This document shows positions 1 to 6,935 of a stretch of 17,072 nucleotides of DNA, piece by piece. Made by a program: the position numbers and the translations under genes. The stretch is taken from the NCBI GenBank assembly GCA_041658955.1, contig JBAZZE010000020.1, positions 1 through 17,072 on the forward strand, written 5' to 3'. The notes under the pieces were generated by a model. That model was not told the DNA's origin. It ran no database searches and saw nothing but the letters and a program-made list of their open reading frames with translations. The stretch is from UBA2283 sp041658955 (lineage in GTDB: Bacteria; Patescibacteriota; Microgenomatia; UBA12405). The number at the start of each line of letters is the position of its first letter. Positions within the stretch are counted from its first letter, which is position 1.

Positions 1-24
1 CTTTCATGATATCTTTAGACATAG

Positions 25-1086
25 ATGTATCTTAGCAAACTTCACCTTAATTTCTTCCGTTCTTACACTGATAGAGTCATTGAATTTGGACCCAAAACCA
101 ACTTGATTGTCGGTCACAACGGCACTGGTAAAACCAATATTCTTGAAGCTATTTATTTCCTGTCCTCTGGTAAAAGTTTCCGTAGTAGTGCCTTAGGTCA
201 GCTCATCAAATGGGATTCTACTTACACTATCGTTACTGGAATAATCAACATCAATGATCATCAAACCGAGCTCGAGTGTCAACTGAGTAAAGAAGTTGGT
301 AAAGTCTCCGCCACTCGCAAATTTTTTATCGATAAAGTTGTCAAAACCCGTCCCAAATACTTAGGTACTCTCAAAACTGTCGTCTTCGAACCAGAAGATA
401 TTCGACTGGTCACTGGATCACCCACTCGTCGTCGAGATTATTTAGACAGTGTCTTTAGTAGTACCGAGTGGCGCTATGCTGGTGCTCTGTCTCAATACAA
501 TCGGGCTCTCAAACACCGTAATGAACTTTTGGACATGATCCGCGAGAATCGGGCCAGTAAATCCGAACTTTTTTATTGGGATCAATCTCTAATCAAAAAC
601 GCCACCGTTATTCAGGATTTTCGTCAAAACCTTATTCGCTCTGTCAATCATTATTTCAGCCAGCACCCCCTCCCTGAAATCCAACAATTATCTCTCAACT
701 ATCGGCCTTCGGTCCTAACTCAAGAAAAACTTGACCAACAATACATTTCCGATCTCAACTTTGGTTATACCCAAGCAGGCATTCATCGTGATGATTTTAG
801 TTTTGATAGTAAAGCTTTCTCAGCCTCAGACAAAAATTTGGCCTTTTGGGGGAGTCGGGGTCAGCAAAGATTAGCTGTTTTGGCCCTTCGATTAGCCCAG
901 ATTAACTACCTAGAAGAGACATATCACCAAAAACCCATCCTTTTACTCGATGATATCTTCTCCGAACTTGACCCAGAACATCGTCAGTTAGTAGTCGATA
1001 TTTGCCATACCTACCAAACAATCTTTACTTCTGCTGAGGAGACTATTTGCGATATCCTCCCTGAATCTAATAAGATAATTCTCTAA
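25..1086 (+). CDS. recF: DNA replication and repair protein RecF
   Basis: RecF is an SMC-like ATPase that binds DNA at single-strand gaps and, with RecO and RecR, helps load RecA. The 353-residue product has the family's usual length and all its main motifs: Walker A GHNGTGKT (30-37), the RecF block FEPEDIRLVTGSP (121-133) followed by RRRDYLD, HRDDF (254-258), the ABC signature-like SRGQQR (277-282) and Walker B ILLLDDIFSELD (305-316). The first ATG of the frame is taken as the start because RecF proteins begin with a short strand like YLSKLHLNFFRSY. No Shine-Dalgarno is visible. RecF often sits beside dnaN, but the 24 bases upstream are too few to tell. The 16S unit follows on the same strand with its own promoter. 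Family assignment is very secure. Confidence 0.97.
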   Translation: MYLSKLHLNFFRSYTDRVIEFGPKTNLIVGHNGTGKTNILEAIYFLSSGKSFRSSALGQLIKWDSTYTIVTGIININDHQTELECQLSKEVGKVSATRKFFIDKVVKTRPKYLGTLKTVVFEPEDIRLVTGSPTRRRDYLDSVFSSTEWRYAGALSQYNRALKHRNELLDMIRENRASKSELFYWDQSLIKNATVIQDFRQNLIRSVNHYFSQHPLPEIQQLSLNYRPSVLTQEKLDQQYISDLNFGYTQAGIHRDDFSFDSKAFSASDKNLAFWGSRGQQRLAVLALRLAQINYLEETYHQKPILLLDDIFSELDPEHRQLVVDICHTYQTIFTSAEETICDILPESNKIIL

Positions 1087-1101
1087 ACCTAACTTACCCC
1101 C

Positions 1102-1129
1102 TGCACAAATGATCTTTTTGTAATATAAT
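1102..1129 (+). promoter_or_regulatory. Probable 16S rRNA promoter
   Basis: A perfect -10 TATAAT (1124-1129) is preceded, after a 16-base spacer, by TGCACA (1102-1107), a 4/6 match to the -35 consensus. It lies between the recF stop and the 16S leader, about 140 bases before the mature 5' end. Transcription would start near 1136. Confidence 0.65.
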
Positions 1130-1135
1130 AGCTAC

Positions 1136-1160
1136 ACAGTCGTTGAGACTGTTTCTTTTT
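1136..1160 (+). terminator. Hairpin plus U-rich tract in the 16S leader
   Basis: ACAGTC (1136-1141) pairs with GACTGT (1147-1152) around a 5-base loop and is followed by TTCTTTTT. It could be the recF terminator. It also begins where the rRNA promoter's transcript should start, so it may instead be a 5' leader hairpin. The stem is only 6 bp, so termination strength is uncertain. Confidence 0.45.
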
Positions 1161-1170
1161 GTACCTTAAC

Positions 1171-1212
1171 ATTTAATCACTTTATTTGAAGCCACGGCTG
1201 TTAGTGCCAGAA
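1171..1212 (+). other. 5' arm of 16S processing stem
   Basis: This leader segment pairs with 2916-2956 downstream of the gene. The blocks are 1171-1182 with 2945-2956 (12 bp), GAAGCCA 1188-1194 with 2934-2940 (7 bp) and 1198-1212 with 2916-2930 (15 bp with one G.U). Such leader/trailer stems bring the ends of pre-16S together for RNase III-type cleavage. Two small hairpins follow before the mature 5' end: ACCGA/TCGGT (1220-1233) and ATCCCGA/TCGGGAT (1252-1269). Confidence 0.85.
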
Positions 1213-1270
1213 GGATGACACCGATAATTCGGTATTTCTTTCTAAAAAATTATCCCGATCATTCGGGATT

Positions 1271-2848
1271 TGTACTAAGAGTTTGATCGTGGCTCAGGGT
1301 AAACGCTGGCGATGTGCCTAAGACATGCAAGTCGAACGGGATTTGTAGTCTACACGAAGACATTGATAACTTCTTAACTTTTTTAAGTCTTTCCACTTTT
1401 GGAATATTTTTATAGAACTTTGATAAGAATCGATTTTAATGATCATTTCGATGTTTTCGTGTAGATTATAGATTCAGTGGCGAACGGGTGAGTAATGAGT
1501 ACGAACGTACTCTCAAGCGGAACATAGCCCACCGAAAGGTGGGGTAATTTTCCATAGTCTCGAAAGAGTAAAGACGCAAGTCACTTGAGAAGCGGCGTAC
1601 TTGCCACCAGCTAGTTGGTAGGGTAACGGCCTACCAAGGCTATAACGGCTAACGGCTCTTAGCGGAGAGTCCGTCACAATGGGACTGAGACACGGCCCAT
1701 ACTTCTACGGAAGGCAGCAGTTAGGAATCTTGCACAATGGACGAAAGTCTGATGCAGCGACATCGCGTGAAGGATGAAGGCTCTCGGGTCGTAAACTTCT
1801 TTTATTTTGCCATGAAGGCATTTTGAATCAGCAACTACTAACTACGTGCCAGCAGTCGCGGTAATACGTAGGTTGCAAGCGTTACCCGGTTTTATTGGGC
1901 GTAAAGCGTCTGTAGGTTGTTTTATAAGTCTTATTTCAAAGACTCCGGCTCAACCGGAGGCAGGGGTAGGATACTGTAAGACTAGAGTGATATCGGGGTT
2001 ACTGGAATTTTTAGTGTAGGGGTAAAATCCGTGGATACTAAAAAGAACACCAAGCGCGAAGGCGGGTAACTAGGTATTTGCTGACACTCAGAGACGAAAG
2101 CTAGGGTAGCCAATCAGATTAGAGACCTGAGTAGTCCTAGCCGTAAACTATGTATGTTAATTCTCTGCAATTTATTGTGGGGGATGTAAGCTAACGCGTT
2201 AAACATACCGCCTGGGGAGTATAGCCGCAAGGCCGAAACTCAAACGAATTGGCGGGGAGGCGCACAACCAGTGGAGCATGTGGTTCAATTCGATACAAAG
2301 CGATGAACCTTACCTGGGTTTGACATTTATCTGCAAACCCCCAGAAACGGGGGAATCCTTAGAGGGTGATAAACAGCTGTTGCATGGCTGTCGTCAGCTC
2401 GTGACGTGAGTTGTTCTCTTAAGTGAGGTAACGAGCGCAACCCCCATCCGGTGTTATTGTGTCACCGGAGACTGCCTAGCATTATTTTGTTAGGAGGAAG
2501 GAGGGGACGACGTCAAGTCAGCATGATGCTTATGTCCAGGGCTACACACATCCTACAATGGAGAGGACAATGGGTTGCGAAACCGCGAGGTGGAGCCAAT
2601 CCCACAAACCTTTCCTCAGTTGGGATTGCAGGCTGAAACTCGCCTGCATGAACCCGGAATTGGTAGTAATCGCGCATCAGCAGCGCGCGGTGAATACGTT
2701 CTCGCCTCTTGCACACACTGCCCGTCAAATCAGCAAAGTTGAGGGCACCTGAAGCTTGGCTTTTAGCCGAATCAAGGTGAATTCAGCGATGAGGGTTAAG
2801 TCGTAACAAGGTATCTGTACTGGAAGGTGCAGATGGATCACCTCCTTT
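1271..2848 (+). rRNA. rrs: 16S ribosomal RNA
   Basis: Small-subunit rRNA, read from conserved blocks: AGAGTTTGATCGTGGCTCAG near the 5' end, GTGCCAGCAGTCGCGGTAA (h18, 530 loop), ATTAGAGACCTGAGTAGTCC (790 loop), GAATTGGCGG, GCACACACTGCCCGTC (decoding site), AAGTCGTAACAAGG, and the 3' end GGATCACCTCCTTT with an intact anti-Shine-Dalgarno. Ends were set by alignment to E. coli positions 1 and 1542. The length of about 1578 bases includes a helix 6 that is about 105 bases longer than in E. coli; the h17 region is shortened. Several positions that are nearly invariant in bacteria differ, which fits a CPR lineage. No internal intron is evident. The gene is not followed by tRNA or 23S genes. Confidence 0.97.
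1340..1476 (+). other. Extended helix 6 / V1 region of the 16S
   Basis: Between the conserved GTCGAACGG and GTGGCGAACGGG blocks lie 137 bases, against about 32 in E. coli. The extension is a paired arm: 1349-1366 pairs with 1448-1465 over 18 positions, including two G.U pairs. Inner hairpins include TTCC/GGAA (1391-1404). The helix is continuous with normal h6, so it reads as a retained rRNA expansion and not an intron. Confidence 0.85.
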
Positions 2849-2915
2849 GAGGATTTCTTTGAAAATATGTTATCGGTTCGCCGAAAAACAGTTTTCATTG
2901 CATGAATCAAGCTCT

Positions 2916-2956
2916 TTCTGGTACTAACAGTATTGGCTTCTTATAAGTGATTAAAT
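2916..2956 (+). other. 3' arm of 16S processing stem
   Basis: This trailer segment is complementary to 1171-1212 over about 34 base pairs in three blocks, closing a loop that contains the whole 16S. Between the mature 3' end and this arm there is only a small hairpin TCGG-TTCG-CCGA (2873-2884) and no tRNA. Confidence 0.85.
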
Positions 2957-2970
2957 AAAAAAGAAATTAA

Positions 2971-2997
2971 AATCCCCCAGCAATGGGGGATTTTTTT
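2971..2997 (+). terminator. Intrinsic terminator of the 16S unit
   Basis: AATCCCCC (2971-2978), the 6-base loop AGCAAT, and GGGGGATT (2985-2992) run into an unbroken T tract. It lies 15 bases after the processing stem, so the rRNA transcript ends without reaching any 23S gene. Confidence 0.93.
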
Positions 2998-3024
2998 GTA
3001 TCTAATGACTAAATGCAAATACTT

Positions 3025-3033
3025 TGTTAAAAT
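3025..3033 (+). promoter_or_regulatory. Putative extended -10 promoter for uppS
   Basis: TGTTAAAAT fits the extended -10 pattern TGn followed by TAAAAT (3028-3033). Transcription from it would start about 11 bases before the uppS ATG. No convincing -35 box or Shine-Dalgarno is seen. Confidence 0.45.
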
Positions 3034-3050
3034 CCATCGACTAAGCATCT

Positions 3051-3773
3051 ATGGCAAATAACGTCTTAAATCCGGAAATTGATCTCCAAAAGTTACCTAA
3101 GCATGTCGCTATCATCATGGATGGCAATCGTCGTTGGGCTCGTGCCCAAGGTCTTGATCCAGTCAAAGGCCATGAACATGCCGCTATCAACGTCATTGAG
3201 CCTCTTATTGAACGTTGTGGCCAATTGGGTATCGGGAATGTTACCTTCTGGGCTTTCTCCACTGAAAACTGGAAACGTGATGAAACAGAGTTATCCGGCC
3301 TTTTTGATGTCTTCAGACTTGGGTTAGCCAAACTCGCCGCCCGTTTTATCCAACGGGGTGCTCGTCTTCGACTTCTGGGTGATATCAACCGTTTTCCCGC
3401 CGATATTGCCAAAAAAACCATGGAAATGATGGATATGTCCTCTAAAAACGACAAAATCAATGTTACTTTTGCTCTAAATTACGGCGGACGTGATGAAATC
3501 CTCCGCGCCGTCAAGAAAATCCTCACTGAAAAAATTGACCCTTCTACTCTCACTGATGAAGTATTTGCTAGTCATCTTGATACTGCCGGTCTCCCTGACC
3601 CCGACCTGATTATCCGCACCGGTGGTGAACAGCGACTTTCTGGTTATCTTCCTTGGCAATCAGTTTACGCCGAACTTTTCTTCACCCCCATTCTTTTCCC
3701 CGACTTTAGCCCCGAAGAATTTGAAAAAGCCCTGGTTTGGTATCAACAGCGTGATCGTCGTCTTGGAAAATAA
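3051..3773 (+). CDS. uppS: Isoprenyl transferase (undecaprenyl diphosphate synthase)
   Basis: A cis-prenyltransferase that condenses isopentenyl diphosphate units onto farnesyl diphosphate to make the C55 lipid carrier of cell-wall and surface-glycan synthesis. The 240-residue length is typical. Motifs: HVAIIMDGNRRWA (18-30) with catalytic Asp24, FSTENW (69-74), NYGGRDEI (143-150) and the diphosphate-binding RTGGEQRLS (189-197) followed by PWQSVYAEL. The usual FLLWQ is GYLPWQ here, a minor variation. It stands alone after the 16S terminator and converges, with a 1-base gap, on the MazG-like gene. The ATG is chosen because the N-terminus then has the usual short lead into the PKHVAIIMDG core. 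Confidence 0.96.
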   Translation: MANNVLNPEIDLQKLPKHVAIIMDGNRRWARAQGLDPVKGHEHAAINVIEPLIERCGQLGIGNVTFWAFSTENWKRDETELSGLFDVFRLGLAKLAARFIQRGARLRLLGDINRFPADIAKKTMEMMDMSSKNDKINVTFALNYGGRDEILRAVKKILTEKIDPSTLTDEVFASHLDTAGLPDPDLIIRTGGEQRLSGYLPWQSVYAELFFTPILFPDFSPEEFEKALVWYQQRDRRLGK

Positions 3774-3774
3774 G

Positions 3775-4305
3775 TTACTTGGTATAACTTCCATTCAGGT
3801 CATTTTTGCTCCATACTCTGGGCATATTTATTTCCATTTTTTCTCTGGCACCTTTTTCAATATCCACTCCATCGGCTTCACTCATTTTGATTACCTCATA
3901 GGCAATCAGTTTTAAGTACTCCATAAATTCAGTTATCTCTTTGTGTCGATAAGCTTCATAGCCTTTGGCAACTAGGTCGTGTAAATAAAGCAGATCCATG
4001 TAGTCAAAATTTCCCTCTACCGATTTAATATTTGACTCATAATTAAATTCTTTATTAAAATCTACTCCCCAAGCAGTTCCCAAGTGTAATGTTCTGGTAA
4101 GTACATCAGCATATTCCGAAGCCATAGTATCTTTTGGTAAAGTGTCCTTATTATTTCTTGCTTCCTCAAGTTCGGTAATTTCGGTACTTATTAGTATCAT
4201 TTTTTCAGATACTACCAGTGTTTCCTTAGTATGTCCCCAGCCTTTTTCTTCGGCCTGTTTGCAGATTAATTTTCCCAATTCGTTTAGATCGATTTTAGAT
4301 TTCAT
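3775..4305 (-). CDS. MazG-like all-alpha NTP pyrophosphohydrolase family protein
   Basis: A soluble helical protein of 176 residues. The segment ISTEITELEEARNN followed by SEYADVLTRTLHLG resembles the metal-binding ExxE...ExxD arrangement of MazG-like pyrophosphatases, which hydrolyse non-canonical or excess NTPs. The C-terminal half, rich in acidic and aromatic helices, does not match a subfamily I can name. An earlier in-frame TTG (4311) exists but overlaps the -10 box. ATG 4305 lies 5 bases after TATAAT, matching other leaderless starts here, so it is preferred. Substrate unknown. It ends tail to tail with uppS. Confidence 0.6.
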   Translation of the reverse strand: MKSKIDLNELGKLICKQAEEKGWGHTKETLVVSEKMILISTEITELEEARNNKDTLPKDTMASEYADVLTRTLHLGTAWGVDFNKEFNYESNIKSVEGNFDYMDLLYLHDLVAKGYEAYRHKEITEFMEYLKLIAYEVIKMSEADGVDIEKGAREKMEINMPRVWSKNDLNGSYTK

Positions 4306-4310
4306 TCCCA

Positions 4311-4316
4311 ATTATA
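4311..4316 (-). promoter_or_regulatory. -10 box of the MazG-like gene
   Basis: A perfect TATAAT on the minus strand ends 5 bases before ATG 4305, placing the expected transcription start at or next to the ATG. No good -35 box is seen. It lies just beyond the 3' end of the 44-residue reading frame. Confidence 0.6.
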
Positions 4317-4321
4317 ATCCA

Positions 4322-4456
4322 CTATTTTGGCAACGCTACATTTCCCAAGTTACTGACCCCAAAATTACTTTCAATAAATTTGAGGAGAAATGGAGCTAAA
4401 AATTGTAGGACTATGATTATCAATCCAATTCCCAATACAATTTTGATTAATCTCAT
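4322..4456 (-). CDS. 44-residue single-pass membrane peptide in the pilin operon
   Basis: A short frame starting with ATG 3 bases after the stop of the upstream pilin gene. It encodes MRLIKIVLGIGLIIIVLQFL then APFLLKFIES and a short polar tail ending VALPK. Residues 4-27 form one strong hydrophobic helix behind a basic N-terminus, so it should be a membrane peptide or an uncleaved signal-anchor. The tight spacing suggests translation coupled to the pilins. It could assist pilin insertion or be a small structural subunit, but no family is recognised. It would be missed by length cut-offs of 60 residues. Confidence 0.6.
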   Translation of the reverse strand: MRLIKIVLGIGLIIIVLQFLAPFLLKFIESNFGVSNLGNVALPK

Positions 4457-4459
4457 TGC

Positions 4460-4741
4460 TTACAAAAACTTTACCCCAAAAACTACCTGTACAATTTGCG
4501 CTACAAAATAAGCTACAAAAATAATGATAAACCCAATAATTCCAGCAGAAATTTTACCATAGCCTTCCTTAGATTTTGCCGGATCGCCAGCTGCAGTCAT
4601 TAGTGTGATTCCCCCAGCAATAATCATTAACAACATTGAAAGTCCGGCTATCACGTATACGTAGGGTAAAGCAGCGCTAACTACTGATCCCAAATTTGGA
4701 AACTTATTACTAACAGCATCTTTTGGAAGAGTTATTGCCAT
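4460..4741 (-). CDS. VirB2/TrbC-like pilin family membrane protein
   Basis: A 93-residue protein with two hydrophobic helices (about 20-48 and 64-90) joined by a short polar loop AAGDPAKSKEGYGKI (50-64). The GDP-containing loop between two membrane helices is typical of the TrbC/VirB2-type T4SS pilin families abundant in CPR genomes. There is no cleavable signal peptide; the first 20 residues are polar or mixed. It begins 1 base after the stop of the upstream paralogue, so the two are surely co-transcribed. In VirB systems such proteins polymerise into a conjugative pilus. Whether CPR versions form a pilus or a membrane pore is not known from sequence. Confidence 0.78.
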   Translation of the reverse strand: MAITLPKDAVSNKFPNLGSVVSAALPYVYVIAGLSMLLMIIAGGITLMTAAGDPAKSKEGYGKISAGIIGFIIIFVAYFVAQIVQVVFGVKFL

Positions 4742-4742
4742 A

Positions 4743-5135
4743 TTAGTTAATTCCAGGAATTTTTAATATTCCTACAGCGATTAGCCGTAGAAGGAATAGG
4801 GCAAATATTGAAAGAAGTAGTCCGGTTATAGCTGAAGTAATTGTTTCTTGTGCTCCAGCGACTTTTTTTGGATCACCACTTGATGTTGTTAGTAATATAA
4901 AACCATAAACCATCAGTAGGAATGCAATCCCTCCAGAAATACCAAACATAAATGGGAGTAGCCAAGCTACAAATGCATCAATCTTCACTGGGACACATCC
5001 AAACGCAGTGCTAACTTTCGGATCATTACCTGTTTGGCAAAATGCTTTACTGGCGGCAGCTTGGACAGGACTTACAAAATTCGCCATTAAAACCATCACA
5101 AATAACAGTACTTTGGCCAATTTCCCTAAACGCAT
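4743..5135 (-). CDS. VirB2/TrbC-like pilin with signal peptide
   Basis: First gene of the pilin operon. From ATG 5135 the product has 130 residues: a signal peptide (1-26, MRLGKLAKVL start, likely cut after SPVQA), a short segment with two cysteines (33 and 47) that could form a disulfide, then two membrane helices (about 53-82 and 94-120) joined by TTSSGDPKKVAGAQETI. The GDPKK loop parallels the GDPAK loop of the downstream gene, so these are diverged paralogues. A longer frame is open to 5231, but it would overlap the promoter and add a polar N-terminus that buries the signal peptide. The extended -10 TGTTATACT ends 5 bases before this ATG, which strongly favours it. Confidence 0.8.
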   Translation of the reverse strand: MRLGKLAKVLLFVMVLMANFVSPVQAAASKAFCQTGNDPKVSTAFGCVPVKIDAFVAWLLPFMFGISGGIAFLLMVYGFILLTTSSGDPKKVAGAQETITSAITGLLLSIFALFLLRLIAVGILKIPGIN

Positions 5136-5140
5136 ACCCA

Positions 5141-5149
5141 AGTATAACA
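5141..5149. promoter_or_regulatory. Overlapping divergent -10 boxes, pilin operon and SpoIID gene
   Basis: On the minus strand TGTTATACT (5149 to 5141) is an extended -10 ending 5 bases before the pilin ATG. On the plus strand TATAAC (5143-5148) ends 12 bases before ATG 5161. The hexamers share four base pairs, so the polymerases should compete for the site. Confidence 0.6.
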
Positions 5150-5160
5150 TGACCTCTTCA

Positions 5161-6933
5161 ATGCTAAAATTATTAGTGGTCAAGAAATTTTTCATTAGTA
5201 TCATTTTTGTAGTCTCACTTTTTATCCTCATCCCTTATGTCGGTATTGGTAGAAGTAATCATGTAGTTTTAGCAGATGAAGTCGATGATTGTATTAAGAA
5301 TAACCCCGGAAACCAAGATCCTTGCATCTCACTTATCAGTAAAAAAATAACCGACCTTCAGAACGCTATCAATCCACTTCAAAAAGAATCGACTGGCCTC
5401 CAATCAAAGATATCCTCCGCCAAGGTGACTATTGCCAACATGGAAAAACAAATTATCACCCTAGGTGACAAATTAATCGATAAAGAAACCAACCTCGAAG
5501 TCCAAAAAACACTTCTCTTCGAACGGGTCCGTCAGTATTACATCAATAGCCGTAAATACAATCCACTTTTGGTCTTTTTTTCTAGCCATGAATCTACCTC
5601 ACTCCTTCGCTCTTACTCCTGGTACCAAGCAGTTATCAATCAAGACAAAAATACAATTACCACCTATGTTTCTGACATCTCAAGCTTAAATCAAAACAAA
5701 ACAAAATTAGAAAGCGAAAAGACCAAACTTTCCGGACTCAAGAAAAGTTTTGAATCCCGAATTACTTTCCTAGGAGGGGAGATTAAAAAAGCGGAAACTT
5801 ATAAAGCCGATCTTAGTAAACGCCAACAGTCATTAATCGCTGAAAAGAACGCCCTCTTCTCTACTAGCGTCGGCGATGTCAGTAGTAGTGATGATCCAGC
5901 TTCTCGATCAGATTATAATCCTGGTTTTTCCCCAGCTTTCGCTGTCTTTTCCTTTGGTGCCCCGCATCGCAACGGTATGAGTCAATATGGTGCTTTTGGC
6001 CGTGCCAAGGCTGGTCAAAATTATGAAACAATTCTCAAGGCTTATTATGGAGATATTCATATCGAAAAAATTGATACCGGAAGTTCCATCAAAACTGATG
6101 TTGGCACTCTACCTTTTGAAGACAACTATCTTGTTGGTATTGCTGAAATGCCCGCCAAGTGGGGAGACGAAGGTGGCTATGAAGCGTTAAAAGCCCAAGC
6201 CATTGCAGCTCGGACATACGCCCTTAGTCGGACCGAAAACTTAAACAAACAAATCTGTGTCACTGAAGCCTGTCAGGTTTATAGTAAATCCCGTCTCAAT
6301 TCTCCCGGTCGCTGGCGTCAAGCTGTAGCCGATACTCGGGGTATGGTCGTCAAAAGTAATAAAACCGGTCAGATTTTTTCCACCAAATACGCTTCTACTT
6401 CTGGGGGCTCGATTCTTTCTTATTCTTCAGCTGGCCATTCTACTCCTCAAATTTGGGACACTACCTGTGGCAACCAATCTTGTTGGCCTTCTAGCTCTTA
6501 CGAAAAATCTGCTGGTTCTGCCTGGTATTACAAAGGTTGGTACAAATCTCGGACTGGTTCCGCCTATGGACGTTCTCACCCATGGCTCAACAACGAAGAA
6601 TTTAGTGACATCGTCAATGCCGTTTTGTATTTCACCAAAACCAATGACCAAGGTCATCTTTCTCAAAACCAAAATTGCATCAGTGGTTGTGACCCCAATT
6701 CATGGTCCAAAGACGAGTTAAAACGCCAAGTCTCCGACAAGGGTGGGCCAGTTACTCGAGTCAACTCAGTTAGTGTTGATTACTCCACTGGTGGCTATAC
6801 TAAAACCGTCAGAGTGGGGACAGATAAAGGTGATTTAGTCTTTGATGGCGATGATTTCCGTGACATTTTTACTCTCCGTGCTCCAGGCGCGCTTACTGCC
6901 AAGTCAGGGTTGTTTAATATCGAGAAAAAATAA
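5161..6933 (+). CDS. Exported coiled-coil protein with SpoIID (lytic transglycosylase-like) domain
   Basis: A probable cell-wall remodelling protein of 590 residues. Residues 6-25 form a hydrophobic signal or anchor segment. Residues about 55-235 are a long coiled coil like the N-terminal regions of EnvC/PcsB/CwlO-type hydrolase regulators. From about 260 a SpoIID domain begins (FSFGAPHRNGMSQYGAFG), with GIAEMPAKWG carrying the probable catalytic Glu329, then YEALKAQAIAARTYAL. The CVTEAC pair (Cys366, Cys371) matches the cysteine site seen in SpoIID structures. Additional pairs are at 436/441 and 506/510. SpoIID cleaves peptidoglycan glycan strands in sporulating Firmicutes; here it presumably acts in growth or division. 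The frame is open back to 5008, but ATG 5161 gives a clean signal peptide and follows the -10 box. Confidence 0.85.
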   Translation: MLKLLVVKKFFISIIFVVSLFILIPYVGIGRSNHVVLADEVDDCIKNNPGNQDPCISLISKKITDLQNAINPLQKESTGLQSKISSAKVTIANMEKQIITLGDKLIDKETNLEVQKTLLFERVRQYYINSRKYNPLLVFFSSHESTSLLRSYSWYQAVINQDKNTITTYVSDISSLNQNKTKLESEKTKLSGLKKSFESRITFLGGEIKKAETYKADLSKRQQSLIAEKNALFSTSVGDVSSSDDPASRSDYNPGFSPAFAVFSFGAPHRNGMSQYGAFGRAKAGQNYETILKAYYGDIHIEKIDTGSSIKTDVGTLPFEDNYLVGIAEMPAKWGDEGGYEALKAQAIAARTYALSRTENLNKQICVTEACQVYSKSRLNSPGRWRQAVADTRGMVVKSNKTGQIFSTKYASTSGGSILSYSSAGHSTPQIWDTTCGNQSCWPSSSYEKSAGSAWYYKGWYKSRTGSAYGRSHPWLNNEEFSDIVNAVLYFTKTNDQGHLSQNQNCISGCDPNSWSKDELKRQVSDKGGPVTRVNSVSVDYSTGGYTKTVRVGTDKGDLVFDGDDFRDIFTLRAPGALTAKSGLFNIEKK

Positions 6934-6935
6934 AC

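Noticed and set aside
1..24. End of dnaN before recF
   Set aside because: Only 24 bases are visible and no recognisable C-terminal sequence with a stop could be read.
1349..1465. Self-splicing intron or mobile insertion in the 16S
   Set aside because: The extra sequence extends the normal helix 6 with continuous pairing, and no intron core or endonuclease frame is present.
2451..2910. Open frames of 61-71 residues on both strands inside and just after the 16S 3' region
   Set aside because: They fall in conserved rRNA and its trailer, have no protein-like composition and no start signals.
3041..3460. 139-residue frame antisense to uppS
   Set aside because: It is a shadow of a strongly supported gene, with arginine/serine-rich non-globular sequence.
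5008..5160. Longer N-terminus of the SpoIID protein from 5008
   Set aside because: It would overlap the pilin gene antisense, precede the -10 box and bury the signal peptide behind 51 residues.
5136..5231. Longer N-terminus of the signal-peptide pilin from 5231
   Set aside because: It would cross its own promoter and the divergent start; ATG 5135 gives a clean signal peptide 5 bases after an extended -10.
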